A stretch of DNA of 64,000 bases. It comes from Bacteroidota bacterium. Lineage in GTDB: Bacteria > Bacteroidota > Bacteroidia > Flavobacteriales_D > Crocinitomicaceae. This document shows positions 19,818-29,745 of the stretch, in pieces. The notes below the pieces were generated by a model. That model worked only from the letters and a program-made list of their open reading frames with translations. It was not told the DNA's origin and ran no database searches. The stretch is taken from NCBI GenBank assembly GCA_024280295.1, contig JAJRQK010000021.1, positions 39,479 through 103,478 of the forward strand, written 5' to 3'. The translations under genes were made by a program, and so were the position numbers. Numbering within the stretch: position 1 is the first letter of the stretch; each line of letters opens with the position of its first letter.

Positions 19818-20984
19818 ATGGCAGATACTCGATATAATTTGCGCGGCGTTTCCGCTGGAAAAGAGGATGTTCACAATGCAATCAAAAATGTAGATAAGGG
19901 ACTTTTTCCGCAAGCATTTTGCAAAGTTGTTCCCGATCACTTGAGTGGTGACGAGAATTATTGTGTCGTGATGCACGCTGATGGTGCAGGAACAAAATCA
20001 TCTTTAGCTTACATGTATTGGAAGGAAACTGGTGATCTTTCTGTTTGGAAAGGAATTGCTCAAGATGCACTCATAATGAACATTGATGACTTACTTTGCG
20101 TTGGAGCAACAGATAACATTCTGTTATCATCCACAATCGGAAGAAACAAAAATCTAGTCACCGGAGAAGTGATTTCTGCCATTATCAATGGAACAGAAGA
20201 ATTACTTGCCGATCTTCGTAGTCAAGGAATTGGAATTCATTCAACTGGAGGCGAAACTGCTGATGTTGGGGATTTAGTCCGGACAATTATCGTTGATTCA
20301 ACAGTTGTTTGTCGCATGAAGCGAAAAGATGTCATCTCAAATCGTACAATTCAAGACGGAGATGTTATCGTAGGACTTTCATCCTCTGGTCAAGCAACTT
20401 ACGAGACAGAGTATAATGGAGGTATGGGAAGCAACGGATTAACTTCTGCTCGGCATGATGTCTTCAACAAAGATCTTGCGTCGAAATACCCAGAAAGCTT
20501 CGACCCATCAGTACCAGAAGAGTTGGTTTATTCAGGGTCAAAGTCATTAACAGACGCTACAGATTCCCCGATTAACGCAGGAAAATTAGTGCTGTCACCG
20601 ACTCGCACCTACGCCCCAATCATCAAAAAGATATTAGATGAGTGTCGAAATAGTATTCACGGAATGGTACACTGTTCTGGTGGCGCTCAAACAAAAGTAT
20701 TGCACTTTGTTAGTAATGTGCATATAATTAAAGACAACCTCTTCCATATTCCACCGCTTTTTGAATTAATTCAGAAAGAATCCGGAACAGATTGGAAAGA
20801 AATGTACAAGGTTTTTAACATGGGACATCGAATGGAACTTTATGTTCCTGCCAGTGTTGCCGAAGAGATTATTGCGATCTCAAAATCGTTTAATGTTGAT
20901 GCCCAAATCATCGGGCGTGTAGAAGCATATAACGGAAATAAATTAACGATTACTTCGCCTCAAGGTGAGTTTATATATTCATAA
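19818..20984 (+). CDS. purM: Phosphoribosylformylglycinamidine cyclo-ligase (AIR synthase)
   Basis: 388 residues. It closes the imidazole ring of aminoimidazole ribonucleotide with ATP in purine synthesis. Visible features are the N-terminal RYNLRGVSAGKEDVHNAI, the HADGAGTKSSLAYMYWKETG nucleotide/substrate segment, DALIMNIDDLLCVGA, GGETADVGDLVRT, and the C-terminal HGMVHCSGGAQTKVL and VFNMGHRMELYV. The sequence is of the divergent Bacteroidota type and somewhat longer than the enterobacterial protein. It is followed three bases later by prfA and probably cotranscribed. Confidence 0.93.
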   Translation: MADTRYNLRGVSAGKEDVHNAIKNVDKGLFPQAFCKVVPDHLSGDENYCVVMHADGAGTKSSLAYMYWKETGDLSVWKGIAQDALIMNIDDLLCVGATDNILLSSTIGRNKNLVTGEVISAIINGTEELLADLRSQGIGIHSTGGETADVGDLVRTIIVDSTVVCRMKRKDVISNRTIQDGDVIVGLSSSGQATYETEYNGGMGSNGLTSARHDVFNKDLASKYPESFDPSVPEELVYSGSKSLTDATDSPINAGKLVLSPTRTYAPIIKKILDECRNSIHGMVHCSGGAQTKVLHFVSNVHIIKDNLFHIPPLFELIQKESGTDWKEMYKVFNMGHRMELYVPASVAEEIIAISKSFNVDAQIIGRVEAYNGNKLTITSPQGEFIYS

Positions 20985-20987
20985 GTC

Positions 20988-22067
20988 ATGAACGATTTAT
21001 TAGAGAAACTAGAAGCAATTCATATCCGTTTTATCGAGGTTGGAACCTTGATTGTCGATCCTGATATTATCAGTGACATGAAACGCTATGTTAAACTGAC
21101 CAAGGAATATAAAGATCTTGAAGAACTTGATATCGTTTATAAAAACTACAAGCAACTTATTGATAATCTTGCAAGTTCTAAAGAATTATTGAGTACTGAG
21201 GATGATCCCGAAATGCGCGAAATGGCGAAAATGGAGATCGATGAACTTGAGAAAGCTCGACCAGAAATGGAAGAAGACATCAAATTTATGCTGATTCCGA
21301 AAGATCCAGAAGATGAGAAGCCAGCCATCATGGAACTTAGAGCTGGAACTGGAGGAGATGAAGCATGTATCTTTGTTGAGGATTGCTTTAGAATGTACAC
21401 AATGTATTTTAAGACAAAGGGGTGGACGTACGAAGTAATCAATTCAAACGAAGGCGGAACGAAAGGCTACAAAGAAATTCAAATGAGCATTGAAGGTGCA
21501 TCTGTTTATGGTGTTCTCAAGTTTGAATCTGGTGTTCATCGTGTTCAGCGAGTACCTGAAACTGAATCACAAGGAAGGGTACATACTTCGGCAATTACAA
21601 TTGCTGTACTTCCAGAAGCAGAGGAAGTTGATTTTGAATTAAACATGACCGATGTCAGAAGAGATACTTATAGAGCATCTGGAGCAGGAGGTCAACACGT
21701 AAATAAAACTGAATCTGCTATTCGTTTGACTCACATCCCAACAGGAGTGGTTGCAGAATGCCAAGATGGGCGGTCTCAGCATAAGAATTTAGAGAAAGCA
21801 ATTTCAATTTTGCGCTCTAGACTTTATCAAATTGAATTAGAGAAACTGCAAAATGAACGAGCAGAGCATCGTAAATCTTTAGTATCTACTGGAGATCGGT
21901 CAGCCAAGATTCGCACATACAACTATCCACAAGGAAGAATAACAGATCATCGAATAAATAAAACGATGTATAATTTGAGTGCCTTTATGAATGGTGACCT
22001 ACAAGATATGATTGATGCTCTTAAAATGGCAGAAAATGCCGAAAAACTTAAGGGAGAAGAAGCGTAG
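20988..22067 (+). CDS. prfA: Peptide chain release factor 1
   Basis: 359 residues, the normal RF1 length. It terminates translation at UAA and UAG. The stop-codon-reading tripeptide is PET (190-192, within HRVQRVPETESQGR), of the RF1 PxT type rather than the RF2 SPF type. The peptidyl-transferase GGQ is at 234-236 (SGAGGQHVNKTESAIRL). The gene ends in TAG, and that stop codon begins a tandemly duplicated hairpin sequence (22065-22168). Confidence 0.97.
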   Translation: MNDLLEKLEAIHIRFIEVGTLIVDPDIISDMKRYVKLTKEYKDLEELDIVYKNYKQLIDNLASSKELLSTEDDPEMREMAKMEIDELEKARPEMEEDIKFMLIPKDPEDEKPAIMELRAGTGGDEACIFVEDCFRMYTMYFKTKGWTYEVINSNEGGTKGYKEIQMSIEGASVYGVLKFESGVHRVQRVPETESQGRVHTSAITIAVLPEAEEVDFELNMTDVRRDTYRASGAGGQHVNKTESAIRLTHIPTGVVAECQDGRSQHKNLEKAISILRSRLYQIELEKLQNERAEHRKSLVSTGDRSAKIRTYNYPQGRITDHRINKTMYNLSAFMNGDLQDMIDALKMAENAEKLKGEEA

Positions 22068-22168
22068 CTTCTGATGATGCTTCAGGAAGAAGCATGTGTA
22101 AAAAGTAATAGTAGCTTCTGATGATGCTTCAGGAAGAAGCATGTGTAAAGGTGATAGTAGCTTCTGAT
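22065..22168 (+). repeat. Tandem hairpin repeat starting at the prfA stop codon (two full copies plus one partial)
   Basis: A 38-base unit beginning TAGCTTCTGATGATGCTTCA occurs at 22065-22102 and identically at 22112-22149. A third copy of its first 11 bases is at 22158-22168. Spacings are 47 and 46 bases. Each full unit contains a 7-bp inverted repeat ATGCTTC-AGGAA-GAAGCAT. The first unit also allows AGAAGC-GTA-GCTTCT across the prfA stop codon. There is no T run, so it is not a classical terminator. Downstream to pyrF nothing else was recognised. Confidence 0.9.
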
Positions 22169-22246
22169 TGAACTTTGGTTAAAAATCATAAACTGAAAAT
22201 AATTGAACCATAATTAAACTGCCATTCCTAAGGGAACAAGAATAAC

Positions 22247-23065
22247 ATGACAAAAAAAGAAATCATAGCTCAAATTCGATCAAAACGCTCATTTTTATGT
22301 GTTGGGTTGGATACAGATTTGACAAAAATTCCACCACATCTACTCGACTCTGAAGACCCTCTTTTTGAGTTTAACAAGGCGATTATTGACGCAACCAAGG
22401 ATTACTGCGTGGCCTACAAACCAAACGTGGCTTTTTACGAATGCCACGGTCCAAAAGGCTGGGATTCACTCAAGAAAACACTTGATTATATTCCAAAAAA
22501 TATTTTTACCATTGCGGATGCCAAGCGAGGTGATATTGGAAACACATCACGCTACTACGCAGACACTTTTTTCAAATACCTTAATGCTGATTCTGTTACG
22601 ATCACACCATATATGGGCCAGGACAGTGTTACTCCCTTCTTCGAACATCCAGGTAAATGGGCAATATTATTAGCACTCACATCAAACAAAGGTGCACTTG
22701 ACTTTCAATTTATCGTTGATAGCAAAAACGAAGAACTCTATAAGAAAGTATTACGGAAATCTCAAGAATGGGGAACCGATGAAAACTTAATGTATGTCGT
22801 TGGAGCAACACGCGCTGAAGGCATTGGTGAAGTCCGTAAACTCGTTCCAAAAAATTTCTTTTTAGTCCCCGGAGTTGGTGCTCAAGGTGGATCATTGGAA
22901 GATGTAGCCAATTATGGATGGAATGATGATTGTGGATTATTAGTCAATTCATCACGTAAAATTATCTACGCATCCAACGGTAAGGATTTTGCCAAAGCAG
23001 CAGCTAGAGCGGCTAATGAACTTCAACAAAAAATGAGCATCATTCTCGATCAGAAAAACTTCTAG
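22247..23065 (+). CDS. pyrF: Orotidine 5'-phosphate decarboxylase (long type)
   Basis: 272 residues. It converts orotidine monophosphate to UMP in pyrimidine synthesis. The catalytic Asp-Lys-Asp motif is in [19 protein letters not shown]. The N-terminal [14 protein letters not shown], the [10 protein letters not shown] segment and the C-terminal [16 protein letters not shown] phosphate-binding loop are also present. Length and motifs fit the longer subfamily found in Bacteroidota. It follows the duplicated hairpin region after prfA, and no strong promoter was recognised in that gap. Confidence 0.95.
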   Translation: MTKKEIIAQIRSKRSFLCVGLDTDLTKIPPHLLDSEDPLFEFNKAIIDATKDYCVAYKPNVAFYECHGPKGWDSLKKTLDYIPKNIFTIADAKRGDIGNTSRYYADTFFKYLNADSVTITPYMGQDSVTPFFEHPGKWAILLALTSNKGALDFQFIVDSKNEELYKKVLRKSQEWGTDENLMYVVGATRAEGIGEVRKLVPKNFFLVPGVGAQGGSLEDVANYGWNDDCGLLVNSSRKIIYASNGKDFAKAAARAANELQQKMSIILDQKNF

Positions 23066-23167
23066 TTTTCTAACCCACTAGTCAGCTCTATTTCAAGGGC
23101 TCTCATCTACAATTATTTAGCATGAAATTAGACATCGTTTCCGCATAGGGATTGCTATCTCAAATGC

Positions 23168-23197
23168 TTTGACTGCTCAACTATTATAGTACCTTTG
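23168..23197 (+). promoter_or_regulatory. Promoter of the RND transporter gene
   Basis: TTTG (23168-23171), 18 bases, then TACCTTTG (23190-23197) fits the Bacteroidota -33/-7 pattern. The final G is the first base of the GTG that opens the longest frame, so that GTG cannot be the real start if this promoter is used. Confidence 0.65.
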
Positions 23198-23229
23198 TGA
23201 CTTCAAAATTTAAGGAAAACGTCCCGCCT

Positions 23230-25890
23230 ATGTGGCAATTTATTGCTAATGTTATCTTGAGAAATAGGTTTGTAATCATCGGATTACTTACCCTTCTCAC
23301 TGTTTTCTTCGGATATCAAGCTGCAAAAGGGATAAAGATGGACAACCGCTATGGGGTTCTTCTTCCAAAAAATGCTCAAGCCAGTATTGATTACGAAAGA
23401 TTTAAAGACCTATTCGGTGAAGACGGCGGAGTTCTTGTTGTTGCAATTCAAACTGATTCACTCTACACAGAAACAGGGTTCCAAAAATGGAAAGAATTAG
23501 GTGACTCTATCTTGAAATTAGATGGAATTGAATCAGTCGTTTCTGAGGCCAATTTGTTTACCGTTTTCAACGATGAGGAAAATCAACGTTTTGATGTTCA
23601 TCGTGTGTTTTCAGATACTTCCTACAAAGAGAAATCAATTGATTCGATCAAGCATGAGATTAAAAATAATCCAATGTATGATGGGTTGCTCTACAATGAT
23701 GAGAATGTTTCCTTGATGCTAATCAGTGTCGATGATCGGTTTTTACTTGACAGAAAAAAGGCCACAGTGGTCTTGAAAGTAGAAGCACTTGCTGACTCGT
23801 ACAAGAAACACTTCGGGCAACCTAGGTATGCAGGATTACCTCACTTACGTGTAATAATTGGAACGCGAGTAATGAGTGAAATGTACATTTTCGTTGGGTT
23901 ACTGCTCTTCGTTACCTCACTGCTGCTCTACCTATTTTTCAGATCACTAAAAGTTGTTTTTATCTGTAATCTTGTTGTCGCAATTGCTGTTCTTTGGTCG
24001 GTCGGTATGATTGGATTCCTCAACTTCGACCTTACAATTATCATGGCGTTAATCCCTCCTCTGATGATTGTTATTGGGATTCCGAATTGCATCTTCCTAA
24101 TGACCAAATATCATCAGGAGGTCAAAGATCATGGCAATAAAGTGAAAGCCCTAACACGTGTTATTCGTAAAATTGGAACTGCAACATTCTTAACGAATTT
24201 AACAACATCACTTGGGTTTTTAACATTCGTCACGACCAATTCGCCAAAATTAATGGAGTTCGGAATTACTGCATCAATCAATATAATACTGGTATTTATC
24301 CTATCAATTACGATACTTCCAATTATCAACTCTTTATCAAAAACACCGAAACAAAGTCACCTCAAGCACCTTGAACGCAAACTAGCTGTTGGATTGCTTA
24401 ATAAGCTTGTTCATATTGCTGGAAATCACAGAAAATGGGTTTATCTGACGACAATTATTGTTGTTTCCCTAAGTATTATGGGGCTTCTTCGAGTTGAAAC
24501 AACAGGTAACTTGACTGGCGATCTTCCTGAAGGTGATCAAATTTTAGAGGATGTCAATTTCATTCAAGACAATTTTGGAGGAGCAATCCCATTTGAAATA
24601 ATGATCGACTACAAAGAACCAAGTCGATTGAGAAAGAAGAGTACACTCGTTGCCATTGATAGCATTCAGCGTAAATATTCGGCAGACCCTCTTTTCACCA
24701 AACACGTTTCATTTGTTGACATACTGAAAGCCGCAAACATGGCCTATCACAACAATGATTCTACCGAATTTAGATTGGTAACAAAGAAACGTGAGCTGCA
24801 AAAATTGAAACGCTATATCGACAGTTCGATCATCACAAATTCGAATGGTGCAGGAATGGCATTGAGCGAATTCATTGATACTGCGGAGCGCGTAATTCGA
24901 ATACGTTCTCAAATGAGAGACATTGTTTGCTATGATGTAAGTGACAAATCAGAGCTAATGCACAAAGAGATGGATGGAATTCTGAATCCAAATCGCGAAA
25001 GTATAGAACGATTATTCTCACTGTACGAGACAAAGAATAATACAGAGTACATTGATTCAATCATTTTCGGGTATCCATCGATTTACAATTCACTAGCAAG
25101 CGAAATTGCTGCTGGAAATGAAACAATTGCAGAGAAATTAGATTTAGATCAAGAATACATTAAGTCGTTCTACAAAAAGTCTACATTCAAAAAACAACTC
25201 CGAGCATCTATTGATAACGAATACTTCAAGGTAACAATGACTGGTGCATCCATTCTAACATCTGAAGGAACAAAATATTTGGTTATCAACCTCTTCACAA
25301 GTCTTCTATTTGCTATTATGGCAATTGCTGTTTTGATGGCTATACTTTTCCGCTCATGGAGAATGGTGCTCGTATCATTGATTCCAAATTTCATTCCTCT
25401 ACTATTCACTGCTGGAATTATGGGTTGGTTCGGAATTCCACTAAAACCATCAACATTACTTGTGTTTAGTATAGCATTTGGCATTTCTGTGGATGATACA
25501 ATACATTATTTGGCAAAATATCGTCAAGAACTGAAAACGCAACAGTGGGATTTGAAAGCCTGTGTAATGATGGCAATTCGTGAATCTGGCCTTGGAATGT
25601 TCTATACCTCAATCATTCTTTTTGCTGGATTCTCTATGTTCGTCTTCTCTCAATTTGGAGGAACACAAGCACTCGGACTACTAATTTCATTGACTTTATT
25701 GGTTGCGATGATAACAAACCTTGTCCTCCTACCAAGTCTCCTTTTATCCCTTGAAAGTAGATTGACAACGAAATCATTTACGGAGCCATTTTTCGACGCA
25801 TATACTGAAGAAAGTGACATTGACTGGGACAATTTAGATGTTCAGCCAAACCTTGAGCAACAAGAAAAGATCAAAAGCACTGACGAATAA
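23230..25890 (+). CDS. RND superfamily (MMPL-type) transporter
   Basis: 886 residues from ATG 23230. The frame opens at GTG 23197, but that codon lies inside the -7 box, so the ATG is preferred. The protein has two repeats, each with a lone N-terminal membrane helix (about 12-32 and 405-425), a large extracytoplasmic domain and a five-helix bundle (about 220-365 and 690-840). The first bundle has IIMALIPPLMIVIGIPNCIFLMTKYHQE and the second has STLLVFSIAFGISVDDTIHYLAKYR, the SSD/MMPL-like signature with Asp-Asp. Substrates of such exporters in Bacteroidota (lipids, hopanoids or other hydrophobic compounds) are not predictable here. The C-terminus is acidic. Confidence 0.9.
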   Translation: MWQFIANVILRNRFVIIGLLTLLTVFFGYQAAKGIKMDNRYGVLLPKNAQASIDYERFKDLFGEDGGVLVVAIQTDSLYTETGFQKWKELGDSILKLDGIESVVSEANLFTVFNDEENQRFDVHRVFSDTSYKEKSIDSIKHEIKNNPMYDGLLYNDENVSLMLISVDDRFLLDRKKATVVLKVEALADSYKKHFGQPRYAGLPHLRVIIGTRVMSEMYIFVGLLLFVTSLLLYLFFRSLKVVFICNLVVAIAVLWSVGMIGFLNFDLTIIMALIPPLMIVIGIPNCIFLMTKYHQEVKDHGNKVKALTRVIRKIGTATFLTNLTTSLGFLTFVTTNSPKLMEFGITASINIILVFILSITILPIINSLSKTPKQSHLKHLERKLAVGLLNKLVHIAGNHRKWVYLTTIIVVSLSIMGLLRVETTGNLTGDLPEGDQILEDVNFIQDNFGGAIPFEIMIDYKEPSRLRKKSTLVAIDSIQRKYSADPLFTKHVSFVDILKAANMAYHNNDSTEFRLVTKKRELQKLKRYIDSSIITNSNGAGMALSEFIDTAERVIRIRSQMRDIVCYDVSDKSELMHKEMDGILNPNRESIERLFSLYETKNNTEYIDSIIFGYPSIYNSLASEIAAGNETIAEKLDLDQEYIKSFYKKSTFKKQLRASIDNEYFKVTMTGASILTSEGTKYLVINLFTSLLFAIMAIAVLMAILFRSWRMVLVSLIPNFIPLLFTAGIMGWFGIPLKPSTLLVFSIAFGISVDDTIHYLAKYRQELKTQQWDLKACVMMAIRESGLGMFYTSIILFAGFSMFVFSQFGGTQALGLLISLTLLVAMITNLVLLPSLLLSLESRLTTKSFTEPFFDAYTEESDIDWDNLDVQPNLEQQEKIKSTDE

Positions 25891-25940
25891 CGTCCAAGTA
25901 AATCAAGCCCAAACATATATTAACCGAAACGAATAATCGT

Positions 25941-26801
25941 ATGAAAGGAATAATTCTCGCCGGTGGATCTGGCACACGACTTCATCCGTTGACATTAGCT
26001 GTCAGCAAGCAATTAATGCCTGTTTACGATAAACCGATGATTTATTACCCACTTTCGACATTACTTAGTGCTGGAATCAAGGAAATACTGATCATTTCAA
26101 CTCCCCACGATTTACCAAATTTCAAAAAACTTTTAGGTGACGGTAAAAATTTGGGCTGTGATTTTCACTATGCGGAACAAGTAATTCCAAACGGTCTCGC
26201 TCAAGCATTTGTTATAGGTGCTGATTTTATTGGTGATGATGATGTTGCACTAGTATTGGGTGACAATATCTTTTACGGTGTTGGAATGGGCGACCTCCTA
26301 AAAGAAAATGATTCGCCGAAAGGAGGAGTTGTTTACGCTTATCATGTGAGTGACCCTAAAAGATATGGTGTTGTTGAATTTGATGATCAAATGAAGGCAG
26401 TTTCTATTGAAGAGAAGCCCGAAAATCCAAAATCAAATTACGCAGTTCCTGGGCTCTATTTTTATGATAATTCTGTGATTGAGATTGCTCGAAACTTGGA
26501 ACCATCAACTCGTGGAGAATACGAAATCACAGATATAAATGCTGAATACTTACGTAGAGGTAAATTGAAGGTTGCAATGCTTAGTCGTGGTACAGCTTGG
26601 CTCGATACTGGTACCTTTGCATCACTCATGCAAGCCGGACAGTTTGTCCAAGTTATCGAAGAACGACAAGGTCTGAAAATTGGATGTATTGAAGAACTCG
26701 CTTATCGAAATGGGTTTATTGATGCAGATCAATTGAGACGATTAGCGGAACCACTTGTGAAAAGCGGGTATGGACAGTTCTTACTTAGCATTCTTGATTG
26801 A
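25941..26801 (+). CDS. rfbA: Glucose-1-phosphate thymidylyltransferase
   Basis: 286 residues. It makes dTDP-glucose from glucose-1-phosphate and dTTP, the first step toward dTDP-rhamnose and other dTDP sugars. The nucleotidyltransferase signature [20 protein letters not shown] is at residues 8-27. [30 protein letters not shown] and [14 protein letters not shown] are typical of RfbA. No rfbB, rfbC or rfbD genes lie beside it. Its stop overlaps the ATG of the polyprenyl synthase gene by one base (TGATG), so the two are coupled. Confidence 0.95.
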   Translation: MKGIILAGGSGTRLHPLTLAVSKQLMPVYDKPMIYYPLSTLLSAGIKEILIISTPHDLPNFKKLLGDGKNLGCDFHYAEQVIPNGLAQAFVIGADFIGDDDVALVLGDNIFYGVGMGDLLKENDSPKGGVVYAYHVSDPKRYGVVEFDDQMKAVSIEEKPENPKSNYAVPGLYFYDNSVIEIARNLEPSTRGEYEITDINAEYLRRGKLKVAMLSRGTAWLDTGTFASLMQAGQFVQVIEERQGLKIGCIEELAYRNGFIDADQLRRLAEPLVKSGYGQFLLSILD

Positions 26802-27769
26802 TGCAAATCCTAGCCGAATACACTGCAAAAATTGACAATGGTTTAGCGGCAATAAATTTCCCATCTAAACCAGATCGCCTGTATGATCCGCTACGTTATT
26901 TTTTGACTATCGGAGGAAAACGAATTCGGCCAATCCTAACATTACTTGGAGCTCAATTATTTGATGTTTCCATTGAGAAAGTAATGCCCCAAGCAATTGC
27001 AATTGAGTTATTTCACAATTTCACACTCATACATGACGACATTATGGACGCTGCTCCGCTAAGAAGAAACCAGGCGACAGTACATGAAAAATGGGGGCAA
27101 GATATTGCAATTCTCTCTGGAGATGCACTGTTAATTAAAGCTTATCATGAATTAGGAAAGATTGATCCGAACTATCTACCAAAAGCATTTGCGCTCTTTA
27201 ACAAGACAGCAATTCAAGTTTGCGAAGGACAGCAAATGGACATGGATTTCGAAGAAACTCAAGATGTCACAATCGATGACTATATAGAAATGATTCGTCT
27301 GAAAACATCAGTTCTTCTAGGTTGCGCTTTGGAAATCGGAGCAATTGTAGCAGAAGCAGATGATAAAGATCGTGAAGCATTATACAATTTCGGTCAGCAC
27401 ATCGGGATTGCGTTTCAAATACAAGATGATATACTTGACTTGTATGCTGATGCTGATAAATTTGGTAAGCAAATAGGTGGAGATGTAATTGCAAACAAAA
27501 AAACACTGCTCTACCTTACAGCCAAATCAAATGCATCATTAGAGCAAATAGAGCAACTACGTCAACTTGAAAAAGAAGGAGATTTGACACTAAAAATTGA
27601 TCGAACACGGCAATTATTTGATCAACTAGGAACGAAAGAAATCTGCCAAGAAAGAATGTCAGAGCACTATGATCAAGCCATGACTTATATGTCGGAAATA
27701 TCTGCAAGTGATGAAATGAAACAACCACTTCTTAAACTTGCATCTTACCTTATGCATCGGGATCAATAG
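26801..27769 (+). CDS. Polyprenyl (farnesyl/geranylgeranyl-type) diphosphate synthase
   Basis: 322 residues from ATG 26801, which overlaps the rfbA stop; a TTG one codon earlier is less likely. It condenses isopentenyl diphosphate with allylic diphosphates. The first aspartate-rich motif is FTLIHDDIMDAAPLRR and the second is GIAFQIQDDILDLYAD, with GGKRIRPILTLL near the N-terminus and FGKQIGGDVIANKKT after the second motif. Product length (C15, C20 or longer) cannot be read with certainty. It may supply quinone or carrier-lipid precursors. Confidence 0.93.
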   Translation: MQILAEYTAKIDNGLAAINFPSKPDRLYDPLRYFLTIGGKRIRPILTLLGAQLFDVSIEKVMPQAIAIELFHNFTLIHDDIMDAAPLRRNQATVHEKWGQDIAILSGDALLIKAYHELGKIDPNYLPKAFALFNKTAIQVCEGQQMDMDFEETQDVTIDDYIEMIRLKTSVLLGCALEIGAIVAEADDKDREALYNFGQHIGIAFQIQDDILDLYADADKFGKQIGGDVIANKKTLLYLTAKSNASLEQIEQLRQLEKEGDLTLKIDRTRQLFDQLGTKEICQERMSEHYDQAMTYMSEISASDEMKQPLLKLASYLMHRDQ

Positions 27770-27879
27770 ACATAAATAAAATTCAATACAAGAATATCGG
27801 TTAAGTCGCCCGACTCCTTAATGCCCGCTTCACAATTATGATTGAATTTGTATATTGAGCGCACATTCACTGATCAAAC

Positions 27880-28473
27880 ATGTTAAACAAAGAGCAAATT
27901 TTCGATTTTCTGAAATTATTCAAATTTCTCAATGCTCAAGACATCTATAAATTATCGAAGCTAGCGAAGTATAGGAAAATAAAAGCTGGTGAATTTTTCG
28001 TTGAACTCCATAGTGAGCGAAGAAAAGTTGCATACATCCAAAGAGGAATCATGCGTGCATACTATGTTAAAAATGATGGAGAAGAGCGAACGGTAATGTT
28101 CCGATGGGAAAAACATACAATTGGTGCGTTCGAAATACTACTTGAGAACAAGCCATCAAGTCAAGTAATTCAAGCGCTAGAAGATTGCAAAATTTGGGAG
28201 ATTGATTATGACATCTTACAAGATTTTCTCGATCGTCACCCAAAATTTGAAAAGGCACGCAAGCACATGCTACAAAGTATGCTCGTGGAAGCATTAAAAC
28301 GCGTTGAAACCTTTGTTGTTGAAAGCCCCGAAGATCGCTATAAAAAACTGCTTAAAGAGCAAAGTGAAATCTCCGATCGTGTTCAAGACAAGCATATAGC
28401 TTCTTTTCTTGGAATTACTCCTGTTTCTCTAAGCCGTATTCGCAAAAGGATCTCTGAAAAAAAATCATCTTGA
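27880..28473 (+). CDS. Crp/Fnr family transcriptional regulator
   Basis: 197 residues. A cyclic-nucleotide-binding-like beta-roll occupies about residues 10-120 (KIKAGEFFVELHSERRKVAYIQRGIMRAYYVKNDGEERTVMFRWEKHTIGAFE). The C-terminal helix-turn-helix is at about 168-190 (QDKHIASFLGITPVSLSRIRKRI). The canonical phosphate-binding cassette for cAMP is not obvious, so the ligand is unknown. This matches the many Bacteroidota Crp-like regulators. The following hydroxylase gene begins 70 bases later and could be its target, which is inference. Confidence 0.9.
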   Translation: MLNKEQIFDFLKLFKFLNAQDIYKLSKLAKYRKIKAGEFFVELHSERRKVAYIQRGIMRAYYVKNDGEERTVMFRWEKHTIGAFEILLENKPSSQVIQALEDCKIWEIDYDILQDFLDRHPKFEKARKHMLQSMLVEALKRVETFVVESPEDRYKKLLKEQSEISDRVQDKHIASFLGITPVSLSRIRKRISEKKSS

Positions 28474-28542
28474 TTAACATTTGTTAAGTGGGTAGGTATA
28501 ACAATCACTGATCTTTGCCCCATGATTTAAAACAATTGAATT

Positions 28543-29745
28543 ATGGAAATGTTAGAAAAGCTCGCCGTTATATTAATCAGTTCTGGATTTCGCTACTTTA
28601 TCTTCGCAGGAATTCCGTTTTTAATCTTCTATGTAATTTTCAAGAAAAATTATCGCAAGAATCGGATTCAAGATAAATCTCCAAAAAAGGAAAGGTTCTT
28701 CAATGAAATTAAAGGCTCGATGATGACAATCGGAGTGATTTCTGTAATTGCGAGTCTAGTTCTCTTTACTTCCTTTAGAGAATCAACATTAGTGTATGAG
28801 AACGTAGATGATTATTCAATATGGTGGATTCCAGTAAGTGTACTTCTCAGCCTAATAATTCATGACACATACTTCTATTTCATGCATCGGTTTTCACATC
28901 ACAAGAAAATTTATCGATTTGTTCACATTACGCATCATAAATCTACAAATCCATCTCCCTGGACATCTTATTCTTTCGATTTTGTGGAAGCCGTTCTTGA
29001 AAATTTAATACTCGTTATACTCGTTATGATCTTACCTCTCCACCCTATTGCTCTCCTTAGTTTTGGGTTGTTGAGTTTCATTATTAATATTTATGGTCAT
29101 TTGGGCTACGAAATTATGCCCCGCTGGTTTAGATCGTCATTTTTATTCAAAATTATCAACACGTCAGTATATCATAATCTACATCATAAAGAATTTAATG
29201 GGAATTACGCCTTATATTTTCGTTGGTGGGATCGATTATTAGGAACCGAAAACAAATCTTACACACGCGAATACGATGTGATTCAAGAACGCCGTTTTGG
29301 CAACAAGAAACTGAAAAGAAAACAAGTAATTATTCCCGGGGGTTTGTTGATTATTGTTACTCTGATGCTTTCCTCATTCGGCTCATCCTCTAATTCCACA
29401 TCAATATCTGGCGACTGGATTTCTCAAGGAGAAGATGGTAAGGCGATTGTTTGGATTTACAAAAGCAAAAACGGAAAATACTACGGAAAATTCATAAAAG
29501 CACTAGATCCAGAACAACAAAAACAAGTTGAAGAAGGATTGAAAAAGAAAGGTAAATCAACTCTGTATATTTTAAAAGGATTTGTTTATTCGGGCAATCA
29601 CAAGTGGAAGGATGGAACTCTTTTCGCACCCTCTCGAAAAATGCATATCAATGGAGAAATAACATTATTGAAATCGGGGAAACTGAAAGTTACTGGCTAC
29701 TATATGGGCATGTCAAAATCATATCTCTGGACCAGGAAAATATAA
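28543..29745 (+). CDS. Fatty acid hydroxylase/sterol desaturase fused to a C-terminal DUF2147 domain
   Basis: 400 residues. Residues 1-255 are a membrane di-iron hydroxylase: hydrophobic segments near 15-33, 60-77, 95-112, 150-185, and the histidine clusters HDTYFYFMH with SHH (107-120), HITHH (128-132) and HNLHH (211-215). A further membrane segment (263-279) joins residues 288-400, which match DUF2147 (SGDWISQGEDGKAIVWIY, GKYYGKFIKAL, YILKGFVYSGNHKWKDGTLFAPS, KLKVTGYYMG). DUF2147 proteins are usually separate secreted proteins, so the fusion is unusual. It would place the DUF2147 domain across the membrane. Substrate unknown. Confidence 0.88.
   Translation: MEMLEKLAVILISSGFRYFIFAGIPFLIFYVIFKKNYRKNRIQDKSPKKERFFNEIKGSMMTIGVISVIASLVLFTSFRESTLVYENVDDYSIWWIPVSVLLSLIIHDTYFYFMHRFSHHKKIYRFVHITHHKSTNPSPWTSYSFDFVEAVLENLILVILVMILPLHPIALLSFGLLSFIINIYGHLGYEIMPRWFRSSFLFKIINTSVYHNLHHKEFNGNYALYFRWWDRLLGTENKSYTREYDVIQERRFGNKKLKRKQVIIPGGLLIIVTLMLSSFGSSSNSTSISGDWISQGEDGKAIVWIYKSKNGKYYGKFIKALDPEQQKQVEEGLKKKGKSTLYILKGFVYSGNHKWKDGTLFAPSRKMHINGEITLLKSGKLKVTGYYMGMSKSYLWTRKI

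Noticed and set aside
22065..22168. CRISPR array
   Set aside because: Only two full units and one fragment, spacers of about nine bases, and no cas genes nearby.
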